This document shows, piece by piece, positions 36,974-51,457 of a DNA stretch of 64,000 bases (positions are counted from its first letter, which is position 1; each line of letters opens with the position of its first letter). The notes beneath the pieces were generated by a model that had not been told where the DNA came from, did no database searches, and was given only the letters and a program-made list of their open reading frames with translations. The position numbers were made by a program, and so were the translations under genes. This DNA is from Cunninghamella blakesleeana (taxonomy: Eukaryota > Mucoromycota > Mucoromycetes > Mucorales > Cunninghamellaceae): positions 2,790,001 to 2,854,000 of the forward strand of contig JAFCIZ010000007.1 of assembly GCA_017871115.1 (NCBI GenBank), read 5' to 3'.

Positions 36974-38213
36974 TGTAATAATAATAATAGTAATACTTGT
37001 ACAAAAACGAGAGAAGGGGAATGAAAAAAATAAAAAACTTAATAGGAATGGTCGAGAAAAATAAAATTAAGCAGCGCTGTTTAATTATTATTATTTTTTA
37101 GCCAATATTATTTTATATACTGAAGATTATTACTTTTATGGCAAGTATTATCATTATTATTACTATTATTTTAAATAAATGGATATGTGTATATATTAGA
37201 GTAGTAATTTAAATTATATATATGTTGAACAAATAAAATAGACTTATTTAATCATACAATTATCAATTATCTTATTCCCGCTAATGTTTTTTAATTCTTC
37301 GAAAAAGTTCCTTAAAACTAATCTATAAATTTATGTATGTGTTCTAAACGTTGTATTTTACAATTTCTCACTTGTGGTTGGCTATACTAATTAATGCTGC
37401 CGGTTAATTATAATTCAATTCGATTGTATTTTATAATTACTGATGCTGGTCCCTTACTATTTATTATTGGTGGTATCCTAATATTACTTTTGATAGAGCT
37501 AGTCTTTTATTCCTGACTATGATAGTCTTTTTACTCAAAATGGGAAAAAAGGATCTTTTTTTTCATTTTAAATATGTATATTATTTTTACTCAGGATGGT
37601 AGTCTTTTTCTATATATATATATTAAGGGTGTTGATCTATTTTTTTTTTTTTTAATCAGGGTTTTGGTTTTCATTTGTACAAGACGACATCCTTATTTTT
37701 TTTTATAATTCAAGTATTGATCCTTTTTTTTGCATATCACCAATTATTTTATAAACAAAATGTACTTTTTTTAAGAAAAAAAGAAAAATACATTTTTTAT
37801 AACAAAATGAAAATGCAAAAGATCATAATATTCTTCTTTCTTTCTTCTATTATATGTGGATTTCCATTTATGGGTCTAAAATAATCTATAGAGTATGTGT
37901 GTCAGTAATACTATACTATTTTAATTACAAAAGAGATATAAGAAATCATGGATATTTTTATATAAATTTTAAAAAAAAAAATAAAAGACTAAAAACATAG
38001 ATGATGGATTTTAGAATATATATTTTATACTCTTATATAATTATAAAATATATGAAAGCAAACCTATATTATATACGTAATTAAAAAAAAATGCGGGTTT
38101 TTAAAAATTAAGTCAAATTTGGAAAATTACGTTGACCTTATTTCCAGTTTTTTTTTCTCTATCTCTCTCTCTCTTTTTTTTTTATTATTATTATTAAAAA
38201 AAGGTACACACCA
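36320..38213. other. Intergenic, 1.9 kb, no gene seen
   Basis: Downstream of ATO paralogue B. Contains TA runs, a compound CATA/CA/TA repeat and an imperfect duplicated segment at about 37510-37615 (see findings). A 69-codon plus-strand frame at 37675-37884 is phenylalanine/isoleucine-rich and looks compositional. Confidence 0.5.
36655..36699. repeat. (CATA)n(CA)n(TA)n compound microsatellite
   Basis: Third instance of the compound CA/TA architecture in the window. Confidence 0.9.
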
Positions 38214-39350
38214 ATGGCTAGTTACTTTGGTAAAGTTATAATTATTTAATAATCTGATTTGAAATAAATAAAAAACATAAGAAAATATAAATGTACATGT
38301 ATATATTATTTATGAAACTTTTTATTATTCATTAATTATATTAGACGAATTAAACATACAGCATAATAATAAAAAAAAGACTACAAATTATAATATTGAT
38401 GTCGATGATTTTATGTCACCTGCTTCAACTTCTACACGGTCAAATTTCCAAACAACTACTGATTCAGTGAATCAATTATTACAAACTGCAAAGTAATATA
38501 CATAATGTTAATAGCAAATATATATAAAAAAAGGGGGAATGAGCCAAAAAATAAAATAAAATAAAAGCGAAAAGAGTTAAAGCAAACAAAAGTGAAAAGA
38601 AAGAAATAAAAAAAAAGGGGAAAGGGGAAAGAGGATAAAAACAATTACTGTTTTATACATATCTATTTATTTATCTTTTATTTCTACTATCTAGTTTATT
38701 TAGACAATATCAACAACAAATGCATGCACATGGTGATACGGATCAAGAACAATTTTTAGATAACTTAGTATCACAGTTATTAGAAGAATCACAAAATGAT
38801 GTAAAAGGACCTCCACCAGCATCCAAACGATTTATACTTAGTTTGCCTATCATTTCTAAAAATTCATTATCCAGGTAAAAAAATAATATAAGAAATAGAC
38901 TAGATAAATATGTATATATAACTATTTATATGCAAAGCATCATTGAAAATTCTTTTTTATTTATTTATTTATTTACTAAATATTATTGTTATTATTATTT
39001 TAGTGAAGAAACTTGTATTATTTGTAAAGATATTTTAAAAAATAGTCAAGATAAAGTAACTAAAATGCCTTGGTAAATATAAATATAAATAGATAAATAT
39101 AAACAAATAGATAAATATAAATAATAATAAGAACAAAAATGGTAAAAGATTACAATGTCATTTTTTTTTAATTTTCTTTTTTATATATATTATTTCTTTT
39201 TTATATAGTGGGCATTATTTTGACCAAGAATGTATTGTGCCATGGTTAGAATTACATCATACATGTCCATTATGTAGATTCAAAGTAGAGACCGAAGAAC
39301 AAGCTAAATTAGAAGAAGAGGAAGAGGCAAGGTCATTTATGTATGGCTAA
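38214..39350 (+). CDS. RING-type E3 ubiquitin ligase (RNF115/126-like), unusual zinc ligand
   Basis: Five exons (38214-38229, 38345-38492, 38695-38874, 39004-39072, 39209-39350), 184 residues. The RING domain is at residues 119-160: C119-x2-C122, then C138-G-H140-Y-F-D143-Q-E-C146, ending C157-P-L-C160. The helix IVPWLELHHTCPLC is typical of the RNF115/RNF126/CIP8 group of RING-H2 E3 ligases, which recruit E2 enzymes for ubiquitin transfer. The position that is normally the second His of HxxxHxxC is Asp143. The N-terminal half is Gln/Asn-rich and probably disordered; a Glu-rich tail follows the RING. The first exon is only 16 nt. Gene function is otherwise unknown. Confidence 0.85.
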
Positions 39351-39734
39351 AAAATTTAATTTATACGTAAAAGAAAAAAATTGAATATAATGTTTGTGTA
39401 TGTGTGTGTGTGTACATTTGATACTGTTATTATTATTATTATTGTTATTATTTATAAACATACTAAAAAAAAAAAAAACATTCATTTTTTTATTGTAACG
39501 ATTTTTGGGTACCGAAAGCGGGATTTAAGTTTTTTTATTAAATTTTTTTAATATGAATATTACGTACTGATCATATTCATGCAATATCGTTGATCTTTTT
39601 TTTTTTTTTTTAATTTTATCATTTAGAAAATATAATATTATATAACATTAATTAGATTAATATATAAATATAAATTAATATATGGTCAAGTATTACTATC
39701 ATCATTTCATCATATTATTATTTTTTATTATTAT

Positions 39735-39781
<47 letters not shown>

Positions 39782-40877
39782 AGGGATAAAAAGGGAAGAA
39801 AATGCCATTCTTTGCGAGAAAATAAAAAAAAAGAAATCCGAATTTTTTATTTTTTTCTTCAAGAGAGAGAAAGAAAGAGAAAGGTGATAATAAAAATTTA
39901 ATCAAAACCCCTTTTACCCCGGTTTTATTTGCTTATTTGTTGATCCATTTTTTTTTTTTTTTGATCATTTATATGAATGACTCTTTGTTGGTATTTTTAT
40001 TTTATTTTGCATAGAGTTTAGGGTAATACTTTAAAAAAAAAAAAAAAGGTTTGCATTCCCAAATTCATATCAAATTAAAAAATGATCTTTTTTATTTTAT
40101 TCTTTTTTTATTCTTTATATAGTTTTATTCTCAAAAAAGTAAAATAAAAAAAAAAAATATAAAAAATAAAAAAGGGAGAGAAAGAGAGGGTGATAAGGGT
40201 AAAGGTGTAGAATAAAAAAGAGTACGAAATAAATCGAGAATGAAAGATATTATATGATCCGTTTAAATAAATATGACAAATAGACATGCATAATAATTAG
40301 GTATGTGAAAAATAAATATATAAATAAATAATAATAAATATATATAAACAAAACAAGTAGTAAAAGATATAAAGGATTATTATATTATTATTGAAAGGAT
40401 GATATTGATTTTTTTTAAAAAAAAAAATAGTATGTATAGTTATTTTTGAGTTTATAGAAACGTTTTTTTTTTTTATTTTTCCCGCCAAATTAAGTATTAT
40501 ATCAAAATGGATCATATGAGCAATAAATAATAATAAATAAAATTTTACCCCAGTAATGAAGGATCATATTTATATGCAATATGTACACTTTTTACTATTT
40601 TTGATGATGAATGTAAAAAATTGACGGCATTTAAAGACAAAAGGATAGATTGAAAAAATAAAAAAAAGGCATAAAAAAAAAATCACACGAAAGTTAGTTT
40701 TTTTTTTCTTTTCTTTCTCTCTCTCTTTTTTTTTTCACTTCTTCCTTCTCTTACTTTTTTTTTTTTTCTTTTTTTTTTTAATATAACTTAATTTTTTTTT
40801 ATTATTCTTTTCTTTTTTAATACAATAATAAAAAAAGTACTTTCCCCTTCTTGTATAGATATAAATATAGTTTAACA
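39351..40877. other. Intergenic, 1.5 kb, no gene seen
   Basis: TA microsatellite at 39735-39778, T and A homopolymers, and a T8A11 tract near 40409. The 200 bases before the zinc-finger gene are strongly pyrimidine-rich. No coding region supported. Confidence 0.55.
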
Positions 40878-41574
40878 ATGACACAGCGTGAAGATTTTAC
40901 AAGAGTCTTTTCTTGTTCTCAATGTCCAAAGTGTAAAAACAATAAAAAATAAAATAAATATTAATAATATATTTCACCCTTTTAATAATGCGTAACTAAC
41001 TTTATCTTTTTTCTTTTTATTACCTCTATCAATAGTATTTGCAACTAGATCTAACTTGTAAGTAAATAAAAAAAAAATTCTTATCTTTTTTCTCTTTCTT
41101 TATCAAATATAATTAATATTGATATTAAAAACTTAAACTTATCATTATTATTATAAATTTATTTTCTATATTTTAGAAAGAGACATATGGAAAATCCAAA
41201 TATTCATAACATTCCTTATATTAGAAGTCGCGATCAAAAACGATGGAAAGGTCACGCTAAAAAAGTTGTATCAAAAGAAGAAACCACTGAAAGGTAATAA
41301 ATTATATATAAATATATATTATTAAATAATAGAAAAGAGAGGTGGTTTTTTTTTTGATCTAAAATATTAACATTTATGTATTTTTTATTTTATTTGATTA
41401 AAACCCAGAATGAGAAAATGGCGTGCTGAAAATCGTGAAAAAAATCGACAAAATGATTTAAGATGCCGCGTTTATAGACTAGCAAGACAAAAATTTGGTG
41501 AAAAAGATTCCATTGAAAAACAAACTTTCATTCGTGACGAAATTGCAAGAAGATTAGGAAGACGTGGAAATAAT

Positions 41575-41606
<32 letters not shown>

Positions 41607-42129
41607 TATTGGCAAATCCATCCAACATCAACATCAACAACAACAACAAATTAATACAAATGCAAGTTCGCCTATGTCGTCCTCCTCCTCTACCATGGTG
41701 GATGAAGATGATGACCATTCTCATCATCGACCATGGAAATCAGAACTACCTTTTTATAATTTACCTCAACAAAAAATTGAATTACCTTCCATTGATACTT
41801 TATGTCCTCCTTTAGTTTCTAGCACGAGTTTATCTCGAAGAACAAGTAGCAGTAGCGAAAGTAGTGTTAGCTCTAATGAAGAATCTGTTTTGGTTTTACC
41901 ACCTGTGCATTCCTTTTTATATCCTTCATCATCTTCTCCTTCTTATTCATCATCATCTTTTTCTCGTTCTCCTTCTCCTTCCTCTCCTACTTCTTATTCT
42001 CGTCATCAATCCCCTCCTCATACATTAAACAATCATCATCATCCAACAAATATTAAATATGTAAAAAATACAAAAATACTTGATGAGTTTGTTGGTGTCG
42101 TTCTTGATTATGTTCAAGATCATCATTAA
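40878..42129 (+). CDS. C2H2 zinc finger plus DUF3020-type protein
   Basis: Four exons (40878-40932, 41036-41057, 41177-41293, 41409-42129), 304 residues. An N-terminal C2H2 finger (C13-x2-C16-x12-H29-x6-H36) is assembled across three exons, one of which is a 22-nt micro-exon; the final His spacing is slightly long. A short basic linker is followed by a DUF3020-like block with the pattern MRKWRAENREKNRQNDLRCR and the later FGEKDS, seen in fungal putative transcription factors. The remainder is Ser-rich with poly-Ser (TCA repeats), poly-Gln and His-rich runs. A DNA-binding regulator is the natural inference; targets unknown. Donor at 40933 was chosen because the donor two bases earlier creates a stop. 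Confidence 0.8.
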
Positions 42130-43071
42130 ATAATGATAATAGTACTATCAAGAATAAATAGCAACAGCAACAAAAAAAAAATTAATAACAATCCATTAAA
42201 ACCTTTATGTATATACCCTATTTTTTTTTTTACCTTTTTTTAATTACCCTTTCTTAAAAAACATATGATTTTTTTTTTTTTTTTTAGTTTACTGCATAAA
42301 AGAATATAATTACCTACTTAAACTTATAAACATTTTATTGTTCAATACATTTTTCTTTAATATTAATATTAATTATTATTATAATAATTTTTCTTTTTAA
42401 TCTTGTTAAATTTATCTATACATTAATAAATAAAAAGAACTTTTTTTTTATACCTCTTTATTTTTTGCATTATGGCTTGATCATATTAGAACTCAGGCAA
42501 TTGTCTTTTTTTCTTTTTTTTAAAAAGAAAAAAAGAAAACCGGGACGAGGAAAAAAGTTAATTTTTTTCTTTTAGGTATAAATTTCTATTTTTTTTAATA
42601 ATAAATATACTCAAAGTTTTAAAAAAGTTGTGTTTATTATTCGGTAATGATCATTTATAATGTAGGGGCAAAAAAATTCGCTCTAAAAATTCGGAATTTA
42701 AAATATAATAGTATTTTTTTTTCTCTGACTTTGCCATTTTTTTCTTTCTCTTTCTTTTTTTATTGTATTATTTTTTTTTTTTTAACCTTTTTCTTTTTTA
42801 ATTTTTTTTAGCACTTCCTTTCTTTTTTATTATTTTATATAAATTTCTTTTAAAATCATTTGTAAAAAAAGAAAAGAAAAGAACTATTATATATAAAAAT
42901 ATATATAATCGACAAAACGTATTTTGTAAATATATTTAAAAGTGTTTTGGTAAATTGATATTTTATTATATTCGTCATACTTTATTATTATGGTTGCTGA
43001 CGTGAACTAATTACGTGTATTTTTTTACTTTTACTTATTATTTTCATTTTTATTATACTATAGTTTCGATC
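42130..43071. other. Intergenic, no gene seen
   Basis: Carries the 3' UTR of the zinc-finger gene and the promoter of the HECT gene. Mostly A/T homopolymers; a pyrimidine-rich zone lies at 42717-42835. Confidence 0.55.
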
Positions 43072-45598
43072 ATGAAAATCAAAAAGATTCCCTCAAAAAA
43101 ACTTGCACCTTTGGTAATATATCATCTTTGGCTTTTTTTTTATTTTTTTTTATAAATTATATGAAAAGAATACGAAGCTTATTATTAATCTATTCTACTG
43201 CTTTCCTATTTTCTTTTTAGCCTCCACAATTACACGATATTATTAAACACTTAGAGGAAGATAATGAAGAACATATTCCTGATCTTATTGAACAGCTTGA
43301 TAAATGGATTTATCCTCGTGGAGATTTATTTCATTGGGTTACTGTACTTAATCGTTTTGATACAATATTACAACGTATCAGTGAAGATTATAAATTAGAT
43401 ACCATCCAAGTCACTCCTTTTGATCCTACAACAAAAAGACTAGTTCTTTCCATCATTAGTCTTAGTCTTATTCTCTTTGAACACTGTACTAATCGCAATA
43501 TCTACAACTCATATGAAGTAAGTCAAAAAAAAAAAAAAATTATGAATACTAATAAATAGAGAGAGAAAGATAGAGTATGTGTGCGAGTGAAAAAAAAAAA
43601 ACTATTTGTCAGCATATTACCATCGTCATTATTATATATAATATTAATCACAATCTACATTATTATTTATTTTACTTTTAACAGCATTTAACCGCATTAC
43701 TTAACACAACAGATATTAGTGTATTGGAAACAGTGTTGAGATTTATACTACGCCCAGCTCAACGTGTAAATAATCCTCGTGCTATTAGATCAAGTTTTGT
43801 TGCACCTCAAGATAAAATTTTGGAACTTGCTCGTGGTTGGTCTCTGCCTCATCAAGATTTAGAACAATTATGTAATGAACAATTTATACCTACTAATGAT
43901 ATGATGATTATAAAATTACAATTTTATCGTACATGTAATAATAACAATAATAACAATAATAATAATAATAAGGACAACACTCCTGCCACTGCAACAACAA
44001 CTTCTATTGAACAAAACAATGATCTCAACAATAACAACAATGATAATAATAATGATAATAATAGTAATATGAATGAAAATGATAATAGTAATAATAACAA
44101 TCAGAAAGATATTGATCAGCATGAAGGTGTGCATGTCGTTACTGAAGATATCACTTTACAGGATAAAAAGTCGGATTTAGAGTGGTTTGAATACCTTGTG
44201 GAAAAACATAGTATTCCAAAAGAATATCATTTTGAATTACTTAATCGGATTCGTATCGCTAATAACCTCAGTAACCCAGCATCTAGGAAACAATTAATTA
44301 TTATTCAATTGATTGCTTTATCTATCATGTGTAAGTAATTAAAAAAAAATATTAATATATATATATTTGAATATGTTTATGTATATCTCATATTATCGTT
44401 ATTACTATTATTTTTATTATTATTTTAGCTCATACTGCTTCTGAGACAACTGCTCAAAATAAAGTATTTGTCTATGAACCTCATTTAGTATCCCACTTGG
44501 CTGATTTAGTCAATCCTACAAAGAATGTCGATTTTGTAAGTATATTATATATATATATATATATAAATGCATATATTTGGAACCGAGAAATGAATCTAAC
44601 TTTTACTATTTTTTTTTCTCAAGGAAATTCAAACTTATGCATTATATGCATTAGATGCGATCTCAAGACATAGAAATAAATTAACTGAGGTACTCCAGGC
44701 TTTTAATGCATCAGCTAATCATGGTCCTTTATTATATGTTTTAAGACAAGTAAATAGTCAAACACCAACTGTTGGTAAGTTAAAAAATAAATTAATACTT
44801 AGCAAATAAATATTTTTTTTATTGAAATCTTTATTTCCTTTTATATGTATATAGTGTATCCTAATGAATTCTTGGAAGCATTATTTACCATTTTGTCTTG
44901 TCTCTTACAAACACAACCTGGTGGTCAAATGCTTATGTCAGCTGGAATTATATCTACACTTTTACATATCGTTGATAACCAACAAACCATTCAAATCAAG
45001 GTAAATTATACATATATTAAAGGAAAAATAAATAAAATACAATATTGCTAGGTTTTTAATTAACTTGATCTATTGTTTGTTTCCCTTTTTATTTTTAGAA
45101 TATTACCAAAGTGGTAGGTTTATTGGATACAATCGTATATTCAGTAAATACTTCATTCTCAGCCTTTTGTAATGCAAATGGTCTTGATATCCTATTGTCT
45201 CGAATTAAGGTAATTTTAATATATGGATTTACTAAAATGTATTTTATTACAATATTAAATATTTACATATTATTTTTATTATTATATATAGTCCGAAGTC
45301 AATCAGGCTATTGATAATGTTGCATCACAAGAAGCAATGCAAGATGACGAAACTAAAATAACAGAACAAGATCTTTCCACCGGTGCTTTAGCTCCTTATG
45401 ATCGGGTATCATTAGTGAAAACTATGTTAAAGTTTTTGATTCGTATGATGGAATCAACAGGAACAGCAGATGGATTACGTAATTTAATAGACTCTTCAGC
45501 TCCAGCTTCTTTAATCCAAATCATAAAACACCCTAAAGTATTCGGAAATAGTGTATTCTCTTTAGGTAAATAGCAATAATAATAGCAATAATAATAGC

Positions 45599-45633
<35 letters not shown>

Positions 45634-48600
45634 TAAAAAGAAAAAGAATTTATATTAATTCATATTCTATTCTATTTTTTTTCTTTGTATATGCATATAT
45701 ATATATATATATATATATAGCTACCAACGTCACGTCTACTTTTATTCATAACGAACCAACTTCACTGAGTATTTTACAAGAACAAAAATTACCACAAGCC
45801 TTCCTTGAAACAATATCTAAATTTGAAAACCCTAATGGTGAAGTCCTCGTTGCCGCTGTTCATTGTTTTGGTGCTTTATGTTTAAATGGACCTGGATTAC
45901 AAATGTTTAATGAATATAAACCTTTACCTCACTTTTTTGAATTAATGACTGGACACGACTTTTTAAGAAATCCTGCAGAAATTGATGGTGCTACAACACT
46001 TGGTAACACTGTTGACGAACTGATTCGCCATCACCCTTCGCTTAAGCCCGATGTCTTTGGATGTGTTACACAAATGATTAAAAAAGTTCTCGACTTGGGT
46101 CATCAAGATATTGGTAAGCCTAGCGATAATAGCCATTTATTAAGAGTAGTGAAAACAGAAACATCAACAACAGCAATGGATTGCAGTGATAATAATATAA
46201 CTGACCAAGATGTGGAAATGACAAATGCTACTACTAGTACTATTGCGGATCCACCTAAAACAGCAACTGGTGAAGAAAAAGTGGAATGTCTTTTAGTTTC
46301 TTTTATTGATTTAGTGTCAAGAGTAAGTTTTTTTTTTATTAAAAAAAAGGAACAAAATAGATGATATTAATATTATTATTATTATTATTTATACTTGATT
46401 ATATATATACCTAACATTTTTTATATATTTTAAAAAATTAGTTCCTTGAAGGTTTATTCCAAAATCAATCCAATATTCGTGAATTTGTTAAAGATCGTTG
46501 CCCTGAAATGCTTTTAGATTATTATACATTACCAATGTTACCTGCTGATTTTTCTGTATCAATTGCTTCTGATTCTCTCTCTTATTTATTCCGTATGATA
46601 GCTGAAACTAGTCCTATGCCAACCGTTGCCGCTATTGTTGAAAAGGTTAAAACTTCTATTAAATTTATTTTAGAAGATGATTCTACAAGAACTAAAAGTA
46701 TGGTTCGCGAATTCATTGACGTTAAAGGTAAAGTTACATATATATATGTGTGTGCGTGTTTATAATTATATACACTAAATATATGAATAAAGGAATATTA
46801 TAGTACCATATACATATATTAATATATTAATAATTTATTAATATCATTATTATATAATTTTTATTTTTATTTTAATAGATAATGAACCTGAAAAAATTGA
46901 AAAAGGAAACAAACTGTTAAGGAAATTCATTATTATGTATGGTTATGTTGGACTTTTGGCAAATATTTGCTGTTCAGCTATTCTTACTCATGGAAAGAAT
47001 GGTGTTGCTTTGGTAAATGAATTTATTTCTCAAACTGGTGATGATAATATTATTTTACTTTTGGGCCGATTGCATAGGTAATATTATTATTATAATAGTA
47101 TTAATTATTATTATTATGTTTATTGTATTTATCGTATTTTTGTTTTTTTTTAAAAATAGAACTACTGTGTGGGAAAATATATTATTACGTGAATCTGTTC
47201 CAAAATCATGGTACACTTTTAAAACTGCTAAAAAAACAGGAACTGCAAGAAATGAAAATCCTTTGGGTATTTCTGGTTTTGATTCTAATAGACATGGTGA
47301 AGAATCTTCTAATACTACTGGTACTACTGCAACAACTACTGCAACAGCAACAACAACAAATAATAATAATAATAGTAATAATACCGCAGTTTCACCCTCA
47401 ATTGAAACAGAAACTAATGAAGATAAAGAACCAAACCCCAAAGATCCTAGATTAATTAATACAAAGCATTTCAAGATGTTTTTGGGTGAAATATCTCAAG
47501 CTATCACGCCAGTTTTCCAAGGTATTGTTACTATTTTAAAAGAATGTATATTTGTATGTGTTATTAATCATTATTATTTATCTATGTTTATACTTATTCT
47601 TATGATTAGGATTAAATAAAGTTTCTGTTAGTAGACGCAGTATTGAAAGTGGTCAAATTAATCAATCATTCAAGTTGGTAGAATTCATTACTAAAGTATT
47701 GAAAGAAAATATTACATGGTCCTGTATTAACTCTGAAGATGCTCCATTGTGTAAATATGATTATTTGGCTTCAATGTTTTCCATGACATCTATGCTCTTA
47801 TTGGACGACCGTGCAACTCCTTCACTTAACACTCCTTTGGCTGTCAAATATGATCAACAGGGTGGTACTCAGCTTTTAATCGATACTCTGGATAAACTTT
47901 GGCAATCAGCCGAAGCTATCGAAGCTATTCCTTTAGCAGAACGCACAACTTCTCAACAAGAAGACGCTTTACCTCGTATTGATGCTAGTATTGAACTACT
48001 TCTCACTGTCTTGCTTAATCTCAGTTCAGCTAAACTATTGGTCAGTGCTCCTTATACATTCCATTTTGCAAAACATAGTCATAACAAAGATCGATCCTCT
48101 CCTGATTATTTTGAACCTCGCGATTGGAATGTTTCTGTTTCCTTAAAAGTAGCTGCTATTCGAAAGCATATGGAAAGTCCTTACTTTAAAAAATTCCCTA
48201 AATATGTATTAAGAATGTATATGAAATGTTTGGCTCAATTGATCTCCAATGATATAGGTAAATTAAAAGATCATACTACCGGCGCACCTTCCTCAGCCTC
48301 TTACAACCCCGCTAGTGGTAGTGGTATTGGTCTTCCAATCAGCCTTGGTGGTACGAATGGTAATGGTAGTTCAGGTACCCATCCAAGCGGTTTCCCTGCA
48401 AATATACCTTCTCCTTTCAACATTATGCGTACACCTGTAGTACCAAATGAAGCTGGTGTACAGACTTTAGTTGATATGGGGTTTAATCGTGCTGGTGCAG
48501 AACAGGCTATGATTCGTTGTAATAATCAAATCTCTCGTGCTGTGGATTATCTTTTCAGTCATCCTACTGCTATGCTTAGCAATACTGGAAGTTCAACCCA

Positions 48601-51411
48601 ATCTACTACTAATAATACTAATAGTAATAGCAACATCAGTGAAAATAATAATAACAATACTTCAAATGAAAATGAACAACCATCGTCTACTGCAAATGGC
48701 GACAACAATAATAATAATAATAGTAATGCCACTAGTACTGAAAATAATAATGAAAATACTGAATCAACATTACAGCCACAAGATGTATCTGCTCAAACTG
48801 ATAATAATAATGTCAATACTGAACATAATAATGATAATACTGTAAATGAAAGAGAAGAACGTCACGAAGTTCGTGAAGAAGAAGAAGAAGAAGATGATGA
48901 TGATGATGATGATGACGATGATGATGACGACGACGACGAACATTCTCATAATGAAGAAGATGATAACGATCATATGGACGAAGATGAAGATGAATTTGAA
49001 TTTAGTGATGAAGAACGACTTGAATATGATCAAAGTGATAATGAAGATGAAGATGATGAAGACCGTACTACCTTCTTCCCATATGATATTTTCCCTTCGT
49101 CACGATTCCCATCTTCTAGATTACCAATGCATCATCAGCATAAAGGCAAGGGTAAATTAACTGATGAAGAATCCACCAATATCAAAACGTTGAAAGAACT
49201 TCGTCAAAAATTACGCGAGCAAATCCCTGAACTCATTCTTAGTCTTGTGGATGAACGTGAAGATATGATATTTGATGTACATGACTTACTTGTAATAGTT
49301 TGTAAAGATGATAAAGATTACAAAGAAGCTAAGCGTATCATGTCCATTTTGGTTGATAAAATCCAAACCTCCTTAAATGAATCTGACATTCAATATACAA
49401 GGGTATGTAGTCAATTACGATTAATGGCGCTTTTACTTAAAGATGCTCAGTTCCATGCGGCCATTCCTGATATTGCGTCCCGTTTATCTTGTCTTTTTAA
49501 TATGTTAGAAAACAATAAATCTGATTTATCTAATCCTGATACACCTACTCCTACCTGGTTAGCCTCTACTCTTTTGGTATTGGAAATGTTTATTTCGCAA
49601 TCAGATGAACCTGTGGAAGTGAAGTTAACCTCTGGAAAAGAAGATCATGATCCTGAATCTGAATCTGAAGAACAACACCAAGAAAAAGTGGATGAAGATG
49701 AAGACATGATTCCTGTTGAAGAATCTGAAGATGTTGAAATGAAAGATCAAGCACAAGAAAAGCAAGACAATGATAAAAGTAATAAGAAAAAAGATAAATT
49801 ACCAGCAACTGAATCTCAAGATAATACTACCATTTCAACAACTGAATCCAATCCTAGTGTTATTTCTAAACTTCAACGAGAACAATTACTTTTATGTTGT
49901 ATCACATTACTTAAGAAAAACCAACTTAGCCGTGATGATCTTTATGCTGTTCTACGTATTATTGTCCGTTTAACAAAACATCATGAAGCAGTTCTTCAAT
50001 TAGTTGAAAATAATGGTTTAAACCTTTTATTCTCAAAACCAAGATCAAGTTTAGATGGATTCCAAGGTCAACAAGCATTTATTATTTTGATATTACGTCA
50101 TATTATTGAAGATAAATATGTTTTGGAAGAGCAAATGGAAGATATCATATCAACATGGGGAACAGTACCAAGGCCACGCAATTTGGATATCAATACTTAT
50201 TTCCGTAATAATGCTGCGATTGCTCTTCGTCATCCAGAAGTGTTTTTAAAGGTGTCTGAAAAATTATGTCGATTAAGTAGATATGTGGAATATGACGGTA
50301 GTCATCAAATTAAAATCCTTTCAAAAGAAGATCTTCAAAACCAATCTTCATCATCTGTACAGAAATCAAATATTAATAATAATAATAACAAACAATCCTA
50401 TGTAATTCATCATATCTTAAATGAACTCTTAGTCGCTCAAGCTGATCCTAAAGAAAAAAGTGATTTGAAATATGCTTATACTGGTTTCCTTTTACAATGC
50501 TTGGTAGAACTGGTTTCCTCTTATCCCTCTTGTAAATATGATATTTATCATTATAGTCGTCGTCATGTTAAAGATGGTAGTCGCCCTCGTCATGCTGTCT
50601 TAAACTTATTGATTAATGATTTATTACATTATAATGCTATTAAACCTTCTGACGATGATGCTCGTAAAGCTCAAGGATTATCCATGTGGACCTCTTCTGT
50701 TCTTGTTGCTATGTGTTATAGTACATTAACTAAAGATGAAGTCAACCCTACCCCCTCTTCCACTTCAACTACTACTACTACTACTACTTCTACTTCAACA
50801 AATAACAATAATAGCAATAACAGCAATAATAATAATAGTAATCAACAACCACAGCAATCACAACATGGTCATCATAGTAAAACGGATCTTACTCAAGTAC
50901 GAAAATATGTCTTAGATGGTGTTGTACATGCTTTCAAGAACTTGATTCATTCAACAGAATCTTTGTCGGTAAAATACAATAAATATTTAAGTCTTGCAGA
51001 TTTGTGTCATCGTATCTTAAATGCTCGTCCCAATCCTGGTGCTACCAACATGCAGCAACAAAGCAAAGAAGACACATCAATGCAATTGGCCAAGATCATG
51101 CTAGATAAAGGTTTTGTAGGCGTGATTACAAGTGCTATTAGTGATGTAGATGTTAATTATCCTCATGCTAAAACTGTTCTTAGCGCTATGCTTCGTCCAT
51201 TAGAACAGTTAACTAAATTAGCTATTGCAATTGAACGTAAAGCTGCGGAACAAAGAGCTGCTAAAGAAAGTATTGGTGCTAGTAATAATGGTAGCAGTAG
51301 TGAAAAGACAGAAATAGATGCTGCTGCTGGTCATGGTGGTGAATCTTTGGAAAGAGCTGCTTCTGAACAAGTAGATCATCAAGATGAAAATAGCAATGCT
51401 ATAGGTAAATA

Positions 51412-51457
<46 letters not shown>

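Noticed and set aside
47055..47474. 139-codon minus-strand open frame inside the HECT gene
   Set aside because: Antisense shadow of exon and intron sequence; hydrophobic Val/Ile runs come from reversed Asn/Thr codon repeats.
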